The notes under the pieces are model-generated. The model was not told where the DNA came from, ran no database searches, and saw nothing but the letters and a program-made list of their open reading frames with translations. The translations under genes were made by a program, and so were the position numbers. 64,000 bases of DNA, from positions 1,054,001 to 1,118,000 of the forward strand of contig NW_025408669.1 in the NCBI RefSeq assembly GCF_020360975.1, written 5' to 3'. The stretch is from Hirsutella rhossiliensis. Its lineage: Eukaryota; Ascomycota; Sordariomycetes; Hypocreales; Ophiocordycipitaceae. Of this stretch, positions 44,901 to 55,700 are shown piece after piece; positions within the stretch are counted from its first letter, which is position 1; each line of letters opens with the position of its first letter.

Positions 44901-47848
44901 TGCGAAACGCGCCGAATGATGCCCGCGGCACCGGCAGCACCAAGCAAAAGAGGACACCGAGAGATCGGATCTGTGACTTGATTGAAGTCATTCTCGATGA
45001 GAAAAATGGTGTCATTCTGGGAGGAAAGTCTCTCCGGCATGCTGTCACGGCAGCATGGCAGACCAATGCTTCCGACCTGCCACCGCCCACATCGAGGGCC
45101 TGCCAGTCAGCCGTGAACACCATGATCAGGAAGAAAGTTGTAACAGAGCACTGGCATGCATTCCGAGACCGCAAGGGACTATTTGCAAAGTGTCAGCTCA
45201 TCCTGCGGCTCGGCATCGACGCCTTCTCCCCTGAATCCATGCACCTGGTCGACATGGCAAAGGACGATCAGCATCCACTCGATGAGCCTTCTCAGATGGA
45301 TGGCCCCGACAATGCGCAGTCGCGAAGCAACAAGGTTCGTGCTCGTGGTCGCCGACTCCTCGCGAAAGAGGTCGCCATCTTGGACGCTCCCGTGTACGCT
45401 GCCCAGGTGGCCGCGAAGAGAGCTGCGGAAGCCGCCTCTGGCAGTCCGCACCGCCCCAAGCGTGCCAAGTACTCCGCGCAACAGAAACGGGGGGATGGGG
45501 ACGGCCCTGTGATGCCCCCAGAGTCGCAGGCATCAAAAGGGATTAGATTCGCCGTCAGTGGGCTGGGCAAGCGTCACGCTGGGACAGGGCTCGGCGACCC
45601 TGCTGATGCCCTGCCGTATATACAACCTGTCACAACCATTCGTTTCCTGGAACCCAACACATACCTGCAAGACGAATCACCTCCGTTTGAACTTGAAGAG
45701 ACCCCGATGCCCATTGACCCCCAGTTGAGACAAGCAGAGGAGCAAGAGCCGGATCCGCAACCGCAATCACCGACACCGATTCGTCCAGACGCCTATGTCT
45801 TTGGCGACATAAAACCCATTTTCGGATTTTGCGGGTCTTGGCCTGAGCTCGATTCTCACGATTTTGATCGACCTGGCATTAGCTTCACGCTGAGTGGATG
45901 GATTCCCGACAGGAAATGGCTCAGATGGGCAGGTTTCGGCCACGAGATTGAGAAGCGGTTTGCGGCTCGGGAGGCCCGTTTGTCCTCTTCGGCTTTGACA
46001 AAGGGCCCATACCAACGGTTCCTCAACAGGTTGCGGGCCTGCGTGGAGGTGGAGGCATCATGGAAGCCGGATTTTGCCAATGCGGTTCCCGGAGAGGCTG
46101 GCCCCCACAACATTTTCGTTTCAAGCCTTGGCGAAGATGGCGAAGATGCTTTCAGGCTGCCTTTGAATCTGGTCTGGCCTGCCGAAGAGCAGCTTACGTT
46201 GACGTCGACGCACGACATGGTCTCCAAGTTTGAAGGCGAGGTGGTGTCGTCTTCAGACGAGGAATCCAGCCAGGACCCCTTTGCTGAGACGAAGGCGCCG
46301 AGGCTCGGAAGAAGAGGAATAAAATTCGCCACCGTCATGGGCGTGAAGCCGCCGAGGATCAAACGAGTTGCCTTGGTGACCCGCGCCCTGACAGCCCTTC
46401 CCGCGCAAAGCGAGAGCACGGGAGACGCTGCTGAAGTCATTGAAGATTCGGCCGAGCTCATGGCGGCTTTCATTGCCGTCCGCTCGCTTCTGGGAGGCGC
46501 CGAAAAGGCGATAGACTGGGGCCTCCTGGTCAGGATCTTCCCGAGCCTTGGACTCACGTACTTGCGCAAGTTCTGGGCGGATGCTCGCAAGGAGCAGGCC
46601 GCTTACATATCCAACTTTACCCGCGTTTTCCAGGAGCGGCTCATCGCGGCGTTGGACGAGGAGGAGCTCCCCATGATTGACTTCGAAAAGCCCCTTGCTT
46701 ATGACTGGGGTAACCTGATTCAATGGACGGTGCAGTTGCCTCGCCAGGAAGGCTTCCAGTTGCCGCAGTCAAGGGACTCTCTCACCAAGCAGTACTCGCT
46801 GGATGATGTCAAGGCTACCGGTGAGGACTGGCGAGAGAAGTACTTTCATGTCTTGTCTTCCTTCTTTGCGCGGTACGAGGCGGTTTCCTCGGAACCGGGG
46901 GTGGTCGCCATGGGCGAAGCCTCTCGAGGGTTCCACGAGCCACCTCGCATCGACGAGCTGGTCATAGCGAGGTCCTGGATCAAGTCCTTGTGCAGCACGG
47001 CGGAGACAAGATACTCGGCGGAGCAGGTCAGGAGTAAGTTCCTGCAGCTGGCGGCGCGCGACAAGCAGCGAAGGTCCGAGTTGCTCAAGGAGGCCGCCGC
47101 CCAGCTGGCGCAGCAGCGCGTCATCTGCCGCAAGGAGAGGCCGCTCGCGCGGGGCCGGCCGTACCGCCTCAACGAATGGTACCTGTCAACGCTGGCCAAG
47201 ATGGCGCAGAGCTCCAAGTACGACGAGGCGGCGGCCTTCAAGGAGGAGCTGGACTCTACCTTTCGGCGCAAGGAAACCATGAGGGTGCCGTACACGCTCA
47301 ACGATGGCGCCATGATGGCCTTGACCAACCTGAGCGCGGCGGGGAGGATCCGGCTGGTGCCCGTGGACGTGCCCAACATTCCGTTTGGCTTCGAGCCGGG
47401 CAGCTACGAGAGCCGTAAGACGCCCAAGTCGTACTACCACTTCGCACTCGAGGCGGTCCCGACAGCGACGTATGAGTACAACGAGGAAATCAAGGTGCTC
47501 CGAGATGTCGTCCGGGAGGGCCCGCCGCGGGGAGGACCGCAGGGCGAATCGCCGCAGTGGATTGACATATTCGGGCAGAGCAACGTGCAGCGGTGGTCCG
47601 AGCTGCTGGGGGCCTTTTGCTTCACCTTTGCCACACGCGGGTCCATGACCATCGAGGGCATCTGCAGCGCCCTCAGCCCGCTCCTTGACGAGTTCGAAGC
47701 CTACCTCATCGTGGCGTGGGGCACGCGCACGGGAGTCTTGACCGACCTCGTGGACAACGTGGGGACGACGGTGGGGGACTGGTGGTGGCTGGCGGTGCCT
47801 TGGTCACGGCATCAGACGGGAGACCAGGCGGAGAAGATGGCCCAATGA
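41958..47848 (+). CDS. TFC3: TFIIIC subunit TFC3/Sfc3 (tau138), B-block binding
   Basis: 1909 aa from two exons: 41958-42024 and 42186-47848. The 161-bp intron has GTGAGT and a GCTAAC branch site 14 bases before its TAG, joining ..CAGEHG to CSVRELLGAIGDS. A shorter alternative acceptor at 42107 keeps the same frame and would insert 26 residues. A winged-helix block is at about residues 170-220 (DKRSVPKRTDALVKKGYIVKRT). The extended B-block region is at about 244-315 (WRIRWTGPDIDYKALATTI, RDLKEKLGVLGMRWQMK). An AT-hook-like Gly/Arg run is at about 668-696, and a C2H2-like finger (CEKCGGSWKNDIGLKYH) at about 710-735. The C-terminal half has conserved helical blocks (GRPYRLNEWYLSTLAKMAQ). By family it contacts the B-box of tRNA genes and nucleates RNA polymerase III factors. 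Convergent with UBC6. Confidence 0.92.
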
Positions 47849-48271
47849 GGAATTGGGGAAGGAGGGGGGGAAGAAGGGATTCAGAGTTGAGCCATACATG
47901 AGCATTACTTGCACTCGGGTCAGGGGGAGCGAACATATCCGCAATATATATGCTTCACGGCGAAAAAAGATATCCTCATAGACGGGGCGCAGCAAGACAG
48001 GTTCAAGTTTTCAGGCTGTCACTTCACATGCAATTGATGTGTTCTTCTGCTCGATGGCTCGCTTTTAAAACATAATTGCTCCTCTAATCCCACCTCTCAA
48101 TCTGGGTTGCCCTCGACAGCTACGAGCCAAGAATCCCAGCGATGTGGACGATTCATAGCCCCTGGAAAAGCATCGCTTTCAGGCCGGATGCAGAGAGGAA
48201 AGGAAGAGCCTGGCTTGTGGTTCCCGTATATTGCGGGCGTCGTAGGGAAGTGCGTGGGCTAGGCAGCCCAT
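47849..48271. other. Intergenic region between convergent TFC3 and UBC6
   Basis: 423 bp, 3' UTRs expected. No gene seen. Confidence 0.5.
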
Positions 48272-49362
48272 TCACATCCTCAAGAAGACTCTGAGGAGCA
48301 TGGCAGCCAGGACGACGGCCAAGGCAACGATGGCTCTGTCGATCCAGAGGGGAACGCCATTATTGGGATGCGCTGGGCGGGCGGCCTGTCGCTGGCGCTG
48401 AGGATGCCGCACGGTTGGCTGTGAAGGGGGAAGAGGCGCCGGCAGCGGCTGGCCGGTGGCAGGAGGCCTCAAGCCGGTCCTGACGAAACCCTCGGCGAGC
48501 TCTGCGCTCACCGAAGCATCGTCGCTGTCGCTGAGTCGGGAAGGGGCGGTGTTGCTGGACTCTGGTTGAGCGCCGGGTCCCGACTTGGCCTTTTTGCTCG
48601 CCTCCATCTCGTCTCTCCAGCCCATGCTCAGCTCTTGAGGGATCTGCACATCCTCGGCAGCGGCAGAACTCTGTCGAGCGCGCTCCTCGGCATCAGCAAT
48701 GATTTGGGCGTTGGAGCGAGCGCATGTTTGACATCGGAAGGGGCCGGATTCTTGGGCGAGGCGGCGGCGGATCATGTCGGTTGTGTCGACACCGCCGAGC
48801 TGGCCGCGGGCGTCGGTCTCCATGAAGCTCCGAAGCCTGTGCGTCAGGTAAGGAAAGCGAGTTATTGGCAAAATTTCCACGATATCAGGGGGGCGAGCAA
48901 GGGACGGGGAGTGGACGTACGCGACGATTGCGGTGCGGATGCCCCAGGCGGGCTGCCACGTCTCTTCATGGTGACCGCTGATGCTCAGGCATATTTCGCG
49001 ATTGGCCTCGAAGCGGCCGTTGGGCGTGGTGAAGCGGAAGCTTGGGGGTCTTAGGGGATACGTTGGCGGAAGCAGGATGCGGCCATGATAAAGGCCTTGG
49101 CTGTAGACGGAGTTGGGAGGGCCGCGGAGAGTAAAGTGCCATTCGAACAGATCGGATTCAAGGGGCTCGGCCGCGTAGTCTGGAGAGGGCGAGTTGGATA
49201 TCTCGGCAGCTTCTCGGACTGTAGTCGGTCTGGCGAGTTAGATCCAGGGGACAAGGGAAAGGGAAAGAGAGTTTCATGTTGCGAACGAGACGTACGTATG
49301 CGGCGGATGGTGGGCGACTTGGAGCTGATATGGGGCGTCGTGTTGGTCGCGGCGGCCGCCAT
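48272..49362 (-). CDS. UBC6: ER membrane-anchored ubiquitin-conjugating enzyme UBC6 (UBE2J type)
   Basis: 309 aa from three exons: 49296-49362, 48921-49218 and 48272-48836 (introns 77 and 84 bp). The E2 fold spans residues about 15-150: IRRILREAAEI, LFEWHFTLRGPPNSVYSQGLYHGRI, LPPTYPLRPPSFRFTTPNGRFE, then EICLSISGHHEETWQPAWGIRTA with the active-site Cys99 and the family-typical GHHEETWQP instead of the usual His-Pro-Asn. FMETDARGQLGG and a disordered Ser/Pro linker follow. A tail anchor (IDRAIVALAVVLAAMLLRVF) ends at the C-terminus, putting the catalytic domain in the cytosol on the ER. By family it is the E2 of the Doa10 branch of ER-associated degradation. Its promoter region is shared with the complex I subunit gene. 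Confidence 0.95.
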
Positions 49363-50357
49363 GGCTGCTGTTGCGGCGAGGAACGGCGAGGAACGGCGGA
49401 TGGAAAGTCGGTAGCTTGGCTCCCGTGTCTGTGCCCGTCAGCATGAGGCATCTCGAGAGATGGGGGATGGCGGTGCGGCGGTGCTGCAGTACCTTAGGCG
49501 TGTCTCGTCGGCAGATGCATGCCTCGGGATGTGAATCCTAGCACGTGGGAGCCTGCTGAAAGGGCCAGGAGACGCCGGGTGGAGCGGCGGGTTTACCTGG
49601 TGGCAGTAGGGTTGAATTTGGGAATAATGTATGTAGGAGCGCCCGTCGGGATGTGTCGTGGCCATGGACTTGCGGGCGAGGTTGAGTTGCGACGCCGATG
49701 CGTGTCATTGCGGCGCCTACGGATAGTACCTAGGTACATATTTACCTAGGTATATAGCACGGAGTACGTAGAAGACACCTGGTAACTAACTAGTTAATTA
49801 CCTTCACCCTACCGCTCGGTCGCGCCAACAAGCCCCGATGCCGAGGTACACAGTACATGATACTCCGTACTCTGTACACCTGCGACGGTGGCGATCTCCT
49901 GGAATTATCGTGATTAGTCATCGCAAATCAGCCGCCGGCAGGCAACCTGCTTGCACACCAGCAGATGCTCTCCATCTCCCGGTCATACCCACGTCCACGC
50001 ACACTTGTTGATCTTTGGGACTCCAACCGACGCTTGGGAACGACTCTTTCCTACTACACCAGGTTTGTCCGATCCCCAGAGAAGCCCTGCGTCCGACGTC
50101 GCCTCCCTCGCAACACCACCGCCATGCTCACCTCCTCCATCCACCGGCTACCGCCGAGGCAACCTGCCCACTTCTTGGAGAGCAGGCCGAAGCCAACTGA
50201 AGACGAGAATGATGATGCAGAGGAGATCCTCGCACCACAGTTTCAGAAGGCTGACACACAATGCATCCAGGAGTCGTCTGACATCGGCCGACCCGAGCGG
50301 ACGGGAGCCCGAACCATCGCCCACACCGCGGCCGACGAGCCCAGAATCATCCCTGCA
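49363..50357. other. Divergent promoter region of UBC6 and the complex I subunit
   Basis: About 1 kb. Contains TACCTAGGTA-type repeats at 49727-49754 and TACTCCGTA at 49861-49869. The frame of the complex I gene is open leftward to about 49965, so an additional 5' coding part for that gene cannot be excluded. Confidence 0.4.
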
Positions 50358-50654
50358 ATGGGTCCCCCGAAGCCCCCCGTGCCCCATGTGGCTCCCATCT
50401 ATCGATTGACCGCCACGGCTCTAGGTGCCGGCATGTGGTTCTGGGTGAGCTCCCCCTACCCAGCGCAACGGCCATGGGTTTTCCCCGACAAAGTGAGGAT
50501 GACGCTGACCGCAGCTCCAAACAGCTGATGTACAGGGCCAAGAGGGACGGTACGGCTTCCTCCGCCCTCCCCGATTGATATAAGCCCGGCTCCGATTTAC
50601 TGACACTCTTCAGGCCCTGTCTTACTAGGCTGGAAGCATCCCTGGGACCATTGA
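50358..50654 (+). CDS. Complex I small accessory subunit (NDUFB2-like)
   Basis: 50 aa from three exons: 50358-50444, 50525-50549 (a 25-nt micro-exon) and 50614-50654. The spliced product begins MGPPKPPVPHVAPIYRLTAT, has a hydrophobic segment (ALGAGMWFWLMY) and ends RDGPVLLGWKHPWDH. The MWFW..Y/R..D..VLLG.HPW pattern resembles the NDUFB2 family of NADH:ubiquinone oxidoreductase, a single-helix membrane-arm subunit of mitochondrial complex I. All phases agree. The start is the least certain point: the frame is open upstream and a longer N-terminus with an upstream ATG or exon is possible. The stop is 127 bp from the convergent methyltransferase gene. Confidence 0.75.
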
Positions 50655-50781
50655 AGCGCGAGGGGGAGGCGAGCGGTCATGCGTGGCTCACCGGTGCCCA
50701 GTCGGCCGCCTTTTGTATCTATCCCTGCCGAGGTGGTTCTAAGGCTGGTGTACTACTTACTAAATACGACCGCTGCCATGC

Positions 50782-52252
50782 TCACGAATCGCTGTGCTTT
50801 TCAAACAGGCCTTGCGCCACGCCCCAAGTGTCCCCGCCGTCATAGGCAAACAGCTCAGAGCACGCCATGTAGAAGACCTGCCACCGGTTATACCACGTCA
50901 TTGCCTCGCTCTCCCCTCCATACGTCTCCACCAGGTGAGGCCACATCTGCTTCTTGTTTGCAATCATGGACGATAGCCATTGCTGGTGGGATTGTCGTCG
51001 TGTTAGCGCCAGATGCCGCTTTGCAGCAGAAGCCAACCCATTTCATACCTCGCATGTTCGGGAGTAGTGCGTCCCGTTGACCCACCACTGCCTCTGGACC
51101 GTGAGATGGCGCTGGAAGTAGAGCAGCAGGTCGGCCGACGGCATGGTGCCGCCAGTGAAGAAGTGCGTTGTCATCCAGCCCTCCTCGTAGTCGTATGGCG
51201 TCGTCTTGTGGGCAAACATGTGCACGAATAGCTTCCCGCCAGGCTTGAGAGCCCGCGAGATTTTGGCCATAAGCAGCTCATAGTTTTTCATGTGCTCGAA
51301 AAGCTGGCCGACCCATCCGTGCACCCTCGCCCGCAGCAGTCAGCAACCTCGTCCAAGCTCGTTGCGGGGTCGGGAGGCAGTAGACTTGCCTCGATGGACA
51401 CGACGCGGTCGAAGCTCTCGTGCTCAAACTCGTAGTCGACGACGTTGCCCGTGATGACGGCCACGTTGCTCAGGCCCCGGCGGCGGGACTCGGCGTCGAT
51501 GTGCGCCTTCTGCGTTCGCGAGTTGGAAAAGGCCGTGACTCGCGCGTTTGGCAGCTTCTCGGCGAAGAACAAAGCCCCGGAGCCCCAGCCGCATCTACAT
51601 CATCCACGAATTTGTAAGTGTTGGTCAAGTATAAGCGCCGAGTGCTCCAAATCGACTGGGCGCCAGATGCCCTTGGTGAGGCGCTTCCACGATGCTTCAC
51701 ATGGCCTTGTACCTTCGTTATTTAAACGCACTGGGTCGACCGGAGCAGACTCACCCGAGGTCGAGGATGCTCATGCCATCATTCAACTCCGCCTTGTCCA
51801 GGTAAGACTGTAGCATGGCCTCCTCGGCTTGGGCCAGCGTCTCGTTACCCGTGGGATACAGACAGCTGGAGTACTTCATGCGCGGACCGAGGCAGGCCGT
51901 CAGGACGCCGGTCCCCACCTCGTAGTGCTGCTTGTTGGCCGTGTTGGTCTTGATGGCAATGGGCTGCTTGCGAAGGCGCTCTAGATACGCCATCTTGGCC
52001 TCGACCGCCTCGCTCAGCCCCGAGGCCTCGATGGACGACAGCCGATCACGGAGCTGTCTCCGGATGCCGACACGGATGACGGCTTGAGGGAGGTAGCCGC
52101 CGTCGAGGATCCAGTCTGTTTACGCTCGAGCTCGACATTGACCGAGGCAGCGCCGGTCAGTCTACTGCCTCTTTGCCTCGTCGGCTTGCGCAAAGATACA
52201 CACCGTAGTTCATGGTTTGCCTGTTCAAGACGTCTGACCGGCCTGCGGGCAT
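50782..52252 (-). CDS. CFA synthase/coclaurine N-methyltransferase-like AdoMet methyltransferase
   Basis: 356 aa from five exons: 52204-52252, 51755-52115, 51390-51594, 51049-51303 and 50782-50982. Intron 3 (51304-51389) is a GC-AG intron (GAG|GCAAGT..GGCCAG). Two in-frame ATGs, at 52252 and 52213, are possible starts. AdoMet motif I is [20 protein letters not shown] (residues about 132-150). Other family blocks are [79 protein letters not shown] and [20 protein letters not shown]. The FFTGGTMPS and [15 protein letters not shown] region closely resembles plant coclaurine N-methyltransferases, themselves relatives of cyclopropane fatty acid synthase. The methyl acceptor in fungi is unknown to me; a lipid or a small amine are both conceivable. 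No TM or signal segment is apparent. Confidence 0.85.
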
Positions 52253-52737
52253 GAAGAATGAGAGTGAATTGATCGGGCAATTGGTCCAGGCTGAGAGTTG
52301 AAGGAGTTGCTTTGTTGATTATTCGTGTTCTGGGCGTGTGCAAGGGATGATGAGGTCATCGAGGTCATCGAGGTCATCGAGGCCATTGAGGTACAAGGGC
52401 GGCCTAAGCCCCGGTGGCCCCTCAACATCCCTGTTCATCGTTTCGGTGGGCCGCTTTCGTCGACGGCAAGGCTACTGCACGAAAACCAGCACCGGCCCTC
52501 AGAAGTGCTGCCTCTGTGCTTCGCGCGGCGTCTTGAATACGGTAGCTGATCCTGGTGCAATGCGTCGCCGCCCCCCATCATCATCGCGGCACCACGCCTC
52601 GGCCTCTCCGCTCGGCCTCTCCGCTCAGCCTTCGGGTAGGTAGATATGCCACACGTTCCGGTGACCAAGTATGATATGAGCAGCATCTCCGGTAATTACT
52701 CTAGGTTCAAACAAGTCGGAGGCCCGCACCCTCGTCA
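52253..52737. other. Methyltransferase upstream and P5B ATPase downstream region
   Basis: 485 bp. A short tandem array of GAGGTCATC-type units lies at about 52348-52395, roughly 100-140 bp upstream of the methyltransferase ATG. No gene seen. Confidence 0.45.
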
Positions 52738-55700
52738 TCACCGAGCTTTCCATATCTCCTCCCGGATCGTCTTGTATTCCTTGCGTCGCTTGGCCCTTCC
52801 CGTCAAGCGCTGCTTCGCGACGCCCAACCACCTGGCCATCGGCATTGCAAAGTGCTTCTCAAATGTCCATGCCATGAGCAAGTACATGAGGCCCAGCCCC
52901 ATCAGGAACATCCTGTATCCCCAACTTATGTGCGTCAGATCCATGACCTTGCTGAGCCAGTACGCCGGAGCCACCACCATGTACACCGTCAACGCCAGCA
53001 CCAGCATGATTGTCGCCGTGAAAGGCCCTGTTTCCGGTCAGCCCTCGTCCCTCACCCTTGACGCACAGCGGGCAGCCATGGGCCGGGAATAGCAGCATCA
53101 CTTACAATTTTGGGCCGCGCGCTGCCTGAACGGAGGTCCAGCATTGAGCAGCACTCCTGAAAAGATGTACTCAAAGCATGACGCCAGGAACAGCGCCGTG
53201 TTCTCCGAATTCCTAATGTTGGATCCGCCGTGTCTCATCTTCGGCGGCTTGTACCACGGTTGCTCTCGGACTGTCACGTACGCCACACCTTGGACTAAGA
53301 TGCATATGCACATGAGTCCCAGCAATGGCGTCAAGACTTTGCGCGATACCAGGTCCGCCGTCGGCCGTTTCCGACAAAGCGTCGGCGCCGGCCCTGCCCA
53401 TCCCATGAAGACGGCAATGGGCAGGATTAGGAGCAGGTCGATGAAGAGAAACTGAAAGTCCCCCAGATTCGATGCATTCGCGTAGAGGAAGCTGACAGAC
53501 GTGAACTGAATGGCCGAATACAGGCTCATGTACTTGAAGCAGCTGAAGCTCGTCACCAACGAAGCTCGTCCTTCCCTGCATGAATGTGAGCTCGCAGCCT
53601 TTCAGCCGGGATTGGGCGTGACCCACCTGATCACCTCCAAGACGCAGCGTATGTCAAACACGCGAGACGTGAACGGTGCCGCCACGGAAGCTTCTGCCTC
53701 TGAGAGTGAGATGCCAACGTCTGCAGCCTTCAGGGCGCCACAGTCGTTGGCCCCATCACCACAAAAGCCGCAACAGTAGTCTATGCTCTGGAGCTTCTCC
53801 ACCAGCTCATGTTTCTCGTCCGGTGACATTCTTGCGAAAACTTTCCCCTGGACGAGCATCTTGCCACGCTGTTAGTCAAGCTCAAGTCATGCGTACGGGG
53901 ATCACATACTGTCCGGAGAACTCCTGGCAGCGCGTAATCCACAATCCACCGAAATGCTTCCCCGCTGACTGCCAGCGAGTAGTTTCGTAGGTTGGAAATG
54001 TCGTATGGAAGAGAGGCATCACCCTCTGGAGGGGCCGGAAGAGGCTGGCCACGCGTTAGACGACCAACGCTGATAAACAATCATCTCCCAAGGAGTCTTA
54101 CCAACAAAGTCGACCCGTCGAGACTGTACATGCTGTTGTCGATGCTTTCCCACTGTAGCTCGGCCAGGGGGTCACGGGCATTACCTTTCTTGGTCAGCCA
54201 ACTCGAGTAAACAGACAAAGGTTTCTTGGTAGCCCAGTCGAATTACCTCGGGCGAATCGGGGCACAAAGCAGTGTGCGTTGCGATCGAGGAGCCCACATT
54301 CTCGCGCAACGCTGACGGCTGTGAGGATGTTGTCTCCGGTCACCATCACGGTATTAATGCAGGAATCCTGCAGCTCCTTCAGCACCGCCGCCGTCGTAGG
54401 CTTCAGCTTATTTTCGAAAATGATAAAGCCTATGAAGTCAAGCTCGCTCTCAACTGCGGACCGGGTCATCTTCTGTGCTTTGACCCAACTGAGTTTCGGC
54501 AGATACTTGGTTGCACAGCCGATGACCCGATATCCTTTATGGGTGTAGTGGGACAGAAGCTCTTCGTAGTCACTCGGAACTGGCCAGGTTAGACCTCTCG
54601 AAGAGCTGGGCTGTGGAGGATGCTACTCACAACTCTCTTCGCGACATATTTCCCGCATAGCCTCAGGTGCCCCCTTGACGAAGATGTCGCCACTCTTTTG
54701 CCCAAATTGCCGGACAATCACGCTTGCCCGCCGCAGCTGAGAGACAAACTCGAAGGCTTTGAGAATACCCAGCTCTCGGGACCCCTGAAGCGAGCTGGTC
54801 AGCATCCCAGGGCAGCTGGAAAACGGGCATGGGCAGGGTGTTGTACATCGGGGGGGCGTGCAATCGAGGGCGCAAGGCTGCCTTGCGCCTCATCCTCTCC
54901 TTCCGTCGTCCTTTGCTTGCCCTCGTCAAAGGACCACTTGGTGAAGTTGAACATTTTGACGTCTAGCGGATCCCCAACCAACTCTCCGTCCACCGCACGC
55001 AGAGAGTGGCATGTAGACATCGTGTAGAGCGCTGCCTGTAGGGGGCTCAGGCGAGCGGCTCGCGTACCGCTTCTGTTCTCCAACAGAGGCGGTTTTGAAA
55101 TTAGATCGCTGAACCTGTTGGTGTCAGTCGTGGCAACGCGGATGCCGAGCACATCCAGGCCGTCCTCGGTCAGCGTGCCTGTCTTGTCGAAGCACATAAT
55201 GTCCAACTTGCCACCGACATTCACCCTCTGCGGACTGATGCAGAATATCTGTTTCTTCTTCAAGCGTCCAATGGCGAAATTGGTGCCAATAGTCAACGTA
55301 GCAGGCAGCGCGGGCGGGACAACAATCGTGATGAGGTCCAGAGCCCGGATAACGATCAGATGCCACTCAAGGCCCAGCCTGATGAAATTGATGAAAGAGG
55401 CAATGAAGCCCAGAAATGCGACCGCGGCCATGACACTGATGTATCTAAACGAGTCGCGGTAAAAACTAAACCCGGACGGTTTCGGGAAGAGCATGGATCG
55501 AACAAGAGCGCCTTTGGTGGTGTTGAACCCGGTCCGGACCACCAGGGCCAGGGCAGCGGCGTCTTCGCCCTGATCCTCTTGTGGGCGCCTCGTGCGAATG
55601 ATTTTGGTGCCGCAGAACAAGAAGTGTCGGGAGGTCTCGGGAGACACCGAGGGAGCGCCAAGGTCCATGCTTCGTAGTGTCTCGTCGGTTGCGGGAATCT

